DNA of 64,000 nt from an uncultured Sinobacteraceae bacterium. Its GTDB lineage: Bacteria > Pseudomonadota > Gammaproteobacteria > Nevskiales > Nevskiaceae. Positions 59,008-64,000 of this stretch are shown one piece after another (the first letter of the stretch is position 1; every line of letters begins with the position of its first letter). The notes below the pieces were generated by a model that made no database searches, was not told the DNA's origin, and worked only from the letters and a program-made list of their open reading frames with translations. Location: assembly GCA_903822975.1 (NCBI GenBank), contig CAIJRD010000013.1:1-64000 (forward strand), in the 5' to 3' direction. Position numbers and translations under genes: made by a program.

Positions 59008-59726
59008 CAAGCGGATTTCCGTAAAAGGATGACTTGATGCAGTTTGAGCGATGCACGACACCAAGTCTGCACATCTCGACCTGGCCGCCCCACTGGAGCG
59101 CTGCATCCGTGTTGTGCCGAAGCCGACCGCGCCGGGCCGCTGCTCGCAAAGGAACCGGGCGTTCGATGTGCGCTCGAAAGGCGCTCGAAATGCGCCAAGT
59201 CCGGCTAGAAGCTTGCAAGTGGTGCTAGGGAGAGACTCGCGTTTGTAACATAACAATTTGAATAAGCGCGATTAATTACGACTGAGTTATCCGAGTTATA
59301 CCGATAGTTATACCTTCAGCAATATGCTGGAACGTGGTTGCTGGTTGAGTTGCTAATACCGGGTCAAATTTTATCGTCGACCAACTGGTTCTGATTTCGA
59401 TGGACCACGCCTTGCCCTGAGCTTTCTATGATAAGTCAGGATTTTGACGGGCCAATGGACCGATGAATTACTGTGCTCAAATAAACCGCCCCGCGCTACC
59501 TCCGGTCAGTGCTTTCGAAACTTTGAGGTCGCGGCTGATGGCTAAGATCACGTTGCTTTGCTCGGTGAGTGCTGCCGGTCGCTGTGGCGATAACGCCGCC
59601 TGCTAAGGCTTCTTTGCAATGCTCAAGCGCGAGCGCAACAAGATAAATAAGTACTCGACGCCGGACGGCGCCGCCCACGGTGGGCTAGTGAGGCACACTC
59701 TGTTAGGAAAGCGAGCTGAACTTGGG

Positions 59727-59954
59727 TCAGGTCGCCGCCGTGACCTGTTGAAGCGTGCTGCAGGCTGCAGATTCGCAGGCTTGGGACTCGGTGTGCTTCT
59801 GAATAATCCGGTGTATTTCGTCGCGATTTACGGCAACGGATTTCGGCGCTGATATGCCGATCCTGACGTTGATGCCTTTGACGCTTAAGATGGTGACGGT
59901 CACGTCGTTGCCGATCTTTAGTGACTGACCGACATTCCTAGGCAGAATCAACAT
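59727..59954 (-). CDS. csrA: CsrA-family carbon storage regulator, divergent paralog 3
   Basis: [54 protein letters not shown] plus about 20-aa tail; upstream AGGAG SD. Confidence 0.9.
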   Translation of the reverse strand: MLILPRNVGQSLKIGNDVTVTILSVKGINVRIGISAPKSVAVNRDEIHRIIQKHTESQACESAACSTLQQVTAAT

Positions 59955-60091
59955 TGGCAGCTCCTATTGTCGCTAATCCTAAGCAGCCGCGGCCGACAGT
60001 GAGTAACGCAGCTAGCTTACTTTGCGCGACTGATATGGCAATTCGATTAATGGGCTCGCACAAACCTGGCCAACAGTGCGCTGCGACAACT

Positions 60092-60328
60092 CTATTGCAG
60101 GTCGCCCGCTTCGTCGATCCAAAACCATTTGTGGTTTAGAAAGGCCCAGCAGGTGCTGCAGCACTCACAGACCAGTAGTTCGACTTCATCATCAACCCCC
60201 ATTTTGCGGCGTAGGGCGGCGTGCAGTCCGCGTTGCAGCGACGGATGCTGAACGGGTCCAAGGCGTTGCATCGATTGATCGCAACACGCGTCGCACATCA
60301 ATGCCAGTATTCTCGGCGGTGTAGTCAT
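60092..60328 (-). CDS. Small Cys-rich hypothetical protein
   Basis: MTTPPRILALMCDACCDQ...LLVCECCSTCWAFLNHKWFWIDEAGDLQ; paired Cys motifs; just downstream of ORF 60341-60589. Confidence 0.5.
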   Translation of the reverse strand: MTTPPRILALMCDACCDQSMQRLGPVQHPSLQRGLHAALRRKMGVDDEVELLVCECCSTCWAFLNHKWFWIDEAGDLQ

Positions 60329-60340
60329 GGCTCGACCCAA

Positions 60341-60589
60341 TTAAGCCGCAGGCGGTATTAGGGGCCCGATAAAAATCCCTTGGATTCGTAATGCATAGTC
60401 GCCGGGACGCGGCGTGCCGACTTGATAGACCTGATCAGAGCCTGGGAGATAGATTTCAGTTAGACCCGGCGTTGCGTGAACTTCGACCACTTGCCAGCCG
60501 GATTCAGACTCGTTCGGAGATTCCGGCGCTGCGTTAAACCAATAAAAGCCGCTCGTCGCTGGTGCGTCCATTTCGATTGCCTCGTCCAT
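60341..60589 (-). CDS. Hypothetical protein
   Basis: 82 aa with protein-like composition: FYWFNAAPESPNESESGWQVVEVHATPGLTEIYLPGSDQVYQVGTPRPGDYALRIQGIFIGPLIPP. Confidence 0.5.
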   Translation of the reverse strand: MDEAIEMDAPATSGFYWFNAAPESPNESESGWQVVEVHATPGLTEIYLPGSDQVYQVGTPRPGDYALRIQGIFIGPLIPPAA

Positions 60590-60729
60590 AGGGTGCGCCT
60601 GCTACACCTGAAATGAAGTTTCGCCGAGTTGCATGTCAGATCGTCGGGTCGTCTGGGCCGAGCGTGCTGTGTAGGCATGTAGGTTAGTAGATCGCCGCGA
60701 TTGCGAGCACGGTGGCGCTTAATCAGGGT

Positions 60730-61044
60730 TCAGTCGCTGGTAACGTCCGGGAGCAGTTTGAGCTGCAAAGTTTTGGGCTTGTCTACCCAGCCGGCACAGC
60801 AGGCGCCCACCGCCGCAGCATCTGCTGCGATCCAGATGGCGGCAAGTTCGCGATCACGGTCAGTGATCGACTCAGGCGCCTCGTGCGTGACTTTCTGGTA
60901 CGCCTCGGCGCAGGCTTCTGCTGATGTTTGAGCTGCATCGATGACGGCAATTGCGGATTGAAGCCCGCGCTCGATTGCGGCCGGCGCGGCTCGGGAGATC
61001 GGCAGTTCTAATGAGTCACGAAAAGGCATGACGGCACCAGGCAT
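60730..61044 (-). CDS. Hypothetical protein
   Basis: 104-aa ORF with helical composition; no recognised motif. Confidence 0.4.
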   Translation of the reverse strand: MPGAVMPFRDSLELPISRAAPAAIERGLQSAIAVIDAAQTSAEACAEAYQKVTHEAPESITDRDRELAAIWIAADAAAVGACCAGWVDKPKTLQLKLLPDVTSD

Positions 61045-61221
61045 TTATTCGAATTGAACGCCGAGGCACTGCACGTGCTTCGTGGCTCGATCCATACACG
61101 GAATTAGTTGAATCGGTAGGCGATCGATATGCAAAACTTTGAGACCGCGGCACGCGAGAATGCTTCGCACTAGTCGGTGTCTCCCGTCCGAGAACAGTGA
61201 AGACGCCGACTCGTGCAGGCC

Positions 61222-61440
61222 TTAGTTCACAGGACCCGAGCTAAGTAGTGCTCGCAACCACTGATGGTCAAGCTGCTCAACTTGAATTGAGATCGATTGC
61301 TCCTTCTCGTTGATCGTTATCGCGACGGACCGCAGTGATTCGACGTTATCGAATACGTCGGCGAGGATGTGCATCTGCTGTTCGGTGGCCATTGGTTGAA
61401 AACCTGAATTGATTCCAGGCGCGAACTTACGCTCCTGCAA
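61222..61440 (-). CDS. Hypothetical protein
   Basis: 72-aa ORF: MATEQQMHILADVFDNVESLRSVAITINEKEQSISIQVEQLDHQWLRALL; plausible composition. Confidence 0.4.
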   Translation of the reverse strand: MQERKFAPGINSGFQPMATEQQMHILADVFDNVESLRSVAITINEKEQSISIQVEQLDHQWLRALLSSGPVN

Positions 61441-61938
61441 ACAATCGCGCAGCTTAATCAGACAGATGGTGCAAGTCAGGCTGCTGACGGCGAGAACCCT
61501 GGCGGCGTCGGCAACTACGTAAGGGTGTACATTTCAAAATGCAGTGAGTTGCGGTCTCGCCTGTCAATCAGATTGAGGAGTGCGGCTGGTAGCTCGGCAA
61601 CTTTACGCGGAATGGCCTGCATGGGTCGAGTACGAACCTGTGCGATGTAGCCCGTGCCATGAGCTTTTGCTTCTGAGTTCGGATGCAGTCGCGGGTAGGT
61701 TTAAGATTCCGGACCAGGACGTGGTCGTGCAACCCAAGGTCCGTGGGTGCCGGTCACCTGGTTTCAGTGGGCCCCTGAAACTTCAGCGGTTGGGGTGAGG
61801 ACACAACCGATCCATCTAGCGGCGTAAAAAGCAATCTGCCGTTTTGCACCGGCCGTCCGAATGGTGCCCACCGGTCAGCACGAATTGCGATGGCCTGTTA
61901 CTAGTATCGATCACTCATCACTACGATCGGAATCTCCC

Positions 61939-62232
61939 ATGTTAAAGGTCCTGACTCCAATCGATGCCAAGGAGTTGGAGGACGCAACATGCGCTATCCA
62001 AGCATTCGGATTCCGTTTGAGTGATTTCGACTTTAGGGGATGGCAAGCCAAGGGTCTGAAAGATATCGGCCCATCCAACTACGTCGAAGTGTCAATGGAC
62101 GATACGTATGAGCGCCTCTATCGCGTGGATAGCCCGCGTTCATGGGTCATCCAATTCGAGGACGATTTAATTAATGGCCTGTTTGGTGTGCCGTTGGGGC
62201 GCCGGAACACTGGTAACGATCGCGACGCCTGA
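61939..62232 (+). CDS. Hypothetical protein
   Basis: MLKVLTPIDAKELEDATCAIQAFGFRLSDFDFRGWQAKGLKDIGPSNYVEVSMDDTYERLYRVDSPRSWVIQFEDDLINGLFG. Confidence 0.5.
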   Translation: MLKVLTPIDAKELEDATCAIQAFGFRLSDFDFRGWQAKGLKDIGPSNYVEVSMDDTYERLYRVDSPRSWVIQFEDDLINGLFGVPLGRRNTGNDRDA

Positions 62233-62486
62233 TGCTGATGAATCATGAACCGACCCCAACCACACCTAAAAAGCTTAGCCTCGACCGGAGGCCCAGAAGC
62301 GTCACGCCGACGTCGCAAGCGGGACCGCGTAGTCAACCCAAAAACATGGATCAATGCTTTTCGCTCTCAATCAGTCTCGTAATCATCGGCGAGCAATCGT
62401 CTTCTCACATGCGCGAGGTGACCGCGCACCAGAGTCGTCGACAGGTGACGAGGCGCAGGTGCGGTAACGCCACAATGTCCTAACCG

Positions 62487-62930
62487 CTATTTCCTGAACA
62501 ATGCCGTATAGCGACGCTGCATTTCTTCCGTCGACACGGACTCGATGTGGCTGCCGAGCAGCCATTCGTGGCCGAAGGGGTCACGCACAACGCCCGAGCG
62601 TTCGCCGTAGAACTGATCCTTGAGGGCGCGCACTTCGGTGGCGCCCGCTTCGATGGCTTGTTCGAATGCCTGGTTAACATCGGCTACGTGAAGATGGATA
62701 GCGAACGATGTGCCGCCCAGCGAAAGAGGGCCCCGAATTCCGTTTTCGGGATACTCATCGCTCAACATGATCGTGGACGGCCCGATTTTGATTTCGGCGT
62801 GGCCAATGCGTCCGCTTGGCTCGGTCAGTCGAAATACTTCTGTCGCACCAAATGCGTTTGCATAAAACGCGATTGCATCTGAAGCGCTGTGGACCCGCAG
62901 ATACGGAAAGACCTCGTGGACCTCAATCAT
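62487..62930 (-). CDS. VOC-family (glyoxalase/PhnB-like) protein
   Basis: VFPYLRVHSASDAIAFYANAFGATEVFRLTEPSGRIGHAEIKIGPSTIMLSDEYPE...DPFGHEWLLGSHIE. Confidence 0.92.
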   Translation of the reverse strand: MIEVHEVFPYLRVHSASDAIAFYANAFGATEVFRLTEPSGRIGHAEIKIGPSTIMLSDEYPENGIRGPLSLGGTSFAIHLHVADVNQAFEQAIEAGATEVRALKDQFYGERSGVVRDPFGHEWLLGSHIESVSTEEMQRRYTALFRK

Positions 62931-62969
62931 TTCGCTCTCCCTCGCAAAAGTGCCTGAGTATTGTGCGAG

Positions 62970-63827
62970 TCATTCGCGACGGCGGTCTTGAATGTTTTTT
63001 ACCTGACGCATGGGAGGATGTGCCGATTCGTGGTGCAGGGGGGAGCCATGTCGCGGTCGGTACTGTGTTGGCGATATTCCAGAGAGCAGTCGGAATTCGC
63101 GCGACAGATGCGCCTGATCTGCGTAGCCGCAACGGGCGCCGACGTCAGCCAGACTGGAGCGTTCGGCGCTGGCAATAAGCTGCACGGCCTGATTGAAGCG
63201 CTGAATCCGCTGGAAGTGCTTGGGTGCTAGGCCAACGGCACTGCGGAACAGCGCAATGAAATGACGCGGACTGTAGCCAGAAGCTTGCAGCACATTCGAA
63301 TTCCAGTCTGACGACCACGGCGCACGATGAAACAAGGACTGCGCCACCGCCGGATGCATCAACAGCGGTTTCTCGATCTGCCTAGTCAGATTCTGTTCGA
63401 GCAAGCGGAAGAGTGTTGCAGGATCGGGCGCTGCCATGAGTTGTTCTTGCAGCGTTCTGGCCCTTTGGCCCCAGAGATCTTCCAGACTGAGATGACGATC
63501 CGTTAGTGCCGCGACCGGGATGCCAAGTACGGCACTGGCCGCGCCAGCCCTAAACGAAACTCCAACGACCGCCCCGGCGGGCTTGGGTCCTGCGACGTAA
63601 TAGGCCGACTGAGGTCCGTGCACGACAGCCCCAGACCAATGAGTCGCATTGTCCGAACTTGACGGCAGGCATAGAAGCGGGTGCTCATGCAGCGCGATGA
63701 CCAGATGCACTTTGCCCGACGGCAGCATGTGTTCCCAATGCAACTGAGCCGCGTCGCGCCTAGACCACCAGAGGCATTCCACATAGTGGCCTAGCGGTGC
63801 GGCGGGGTGATAGCGAAGCAAAGGCAT
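62970..63827 (-). CDS. AraC-family transcriptional regulator
   Basis: C-terminal HTH VLQASGYSPRHFIALFRSAVGLAPKHFQRIQRFNQAVQLIASAERSSLADVGARCGYADQAHLSREFRLLSGISPTQYR; ATG 63827. Confidence 0.92.
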   Translation of the reverse strand: MPLLRYHPAAPLGHYVECLWWSRRDAAQLHWEHMLPSGKVHLVIALHEHPLLCLPSSSDNATHWSGAVVHGPQSAYYVAGPKPAGAVVGVSFRAGAASAVLGIPVAALTDRHLSLEDLWGQRARTLQEQLMAAPDPATLFRLLEQNLTRQIEKPLLMHPAVAQSLFHRAPWSSDWNSNVLQASGYSPRHFIALFRSAVGLAPKHFQRIQRFNQAVQLIASAERSSLADVGARCGYADQAHLSREFRLLSGISPTQYRPRHGSPLHHESAHPPMRQVKNIQDRRRE

Positions 63828-64000
63828 GCAAATCCTAGTGGACGCGCACGGCGCCGCCGATGAGCTCTTCCGTAGCATACGGAGGGATACCGCTATTCGC
63901 CATGGCGTAGTTGAAAACGCGTACTTCGAAATGAACCAGAACGTGCGTGCTCTGCGGATCCGAGCAATCATCGCTGGGGCTCACGTCAGGCTTGCGTTGT

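Noticed and set aside
63830-64000. Open frames at the right edge of the window
   Set aside because: Both strands are open and truncated by the window end; strand and product cannot be decided.

Overview
The window reads as a GC-rich gammaproteobacterial chromosome segment, probably Lysobacterales/Xanthomonadales-like (inferred from gene content, not proven). (1) 1-14.3 kb: the 3' end of tuf, then a canonical S10-spc-alpha ribosomal protein block from rpsJ to rplQ with secY, rpmJ and rpoA. (2) 14.4-26.6 kb: an accessory island with an AspH-type TPR-hydroxylase, a TonB-dependent receptor, three TPR-sulfotransferases, and one protein that appears to fuse a 2OG-hydroxylase-like domain to a sulfotransferase. 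(3) 26.7-29.3 kb: a DUF1302-like exported protein preceded by palindromes. (4) 29.5-56.8 kb: mostly conserved housekeeping and metabolic genes (petABC, sspAB, CDF transporter, WS/DGAT, LuxR regulator, lepB, molybdopterin oxidoreductase, rsmE, dihydroorotase, tag, cysS, HiPIP and others). (5) About 52.85 kb: an isolated tRNA-like element with an alanine-type acceptor stem (G3-U70, A73, encoded CCA), a non-canonical 9-nt anticodon loop centred on TCA, and degenerate D and T loops. It lies next to tandem repeats, an upstream copy of its own 3' end, and a convergent ParB-like gene. (6) 57-62.5 kb: a region of small orphan ORFs with three divergent csrA paralogs. The strongest candidates for new biology are the tRNA-like element, the hydroxylase/sulfotransferase/TonB receptor island, and the csrA cluster. 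All functional calls come from reading motifs by eye; no database search was run.
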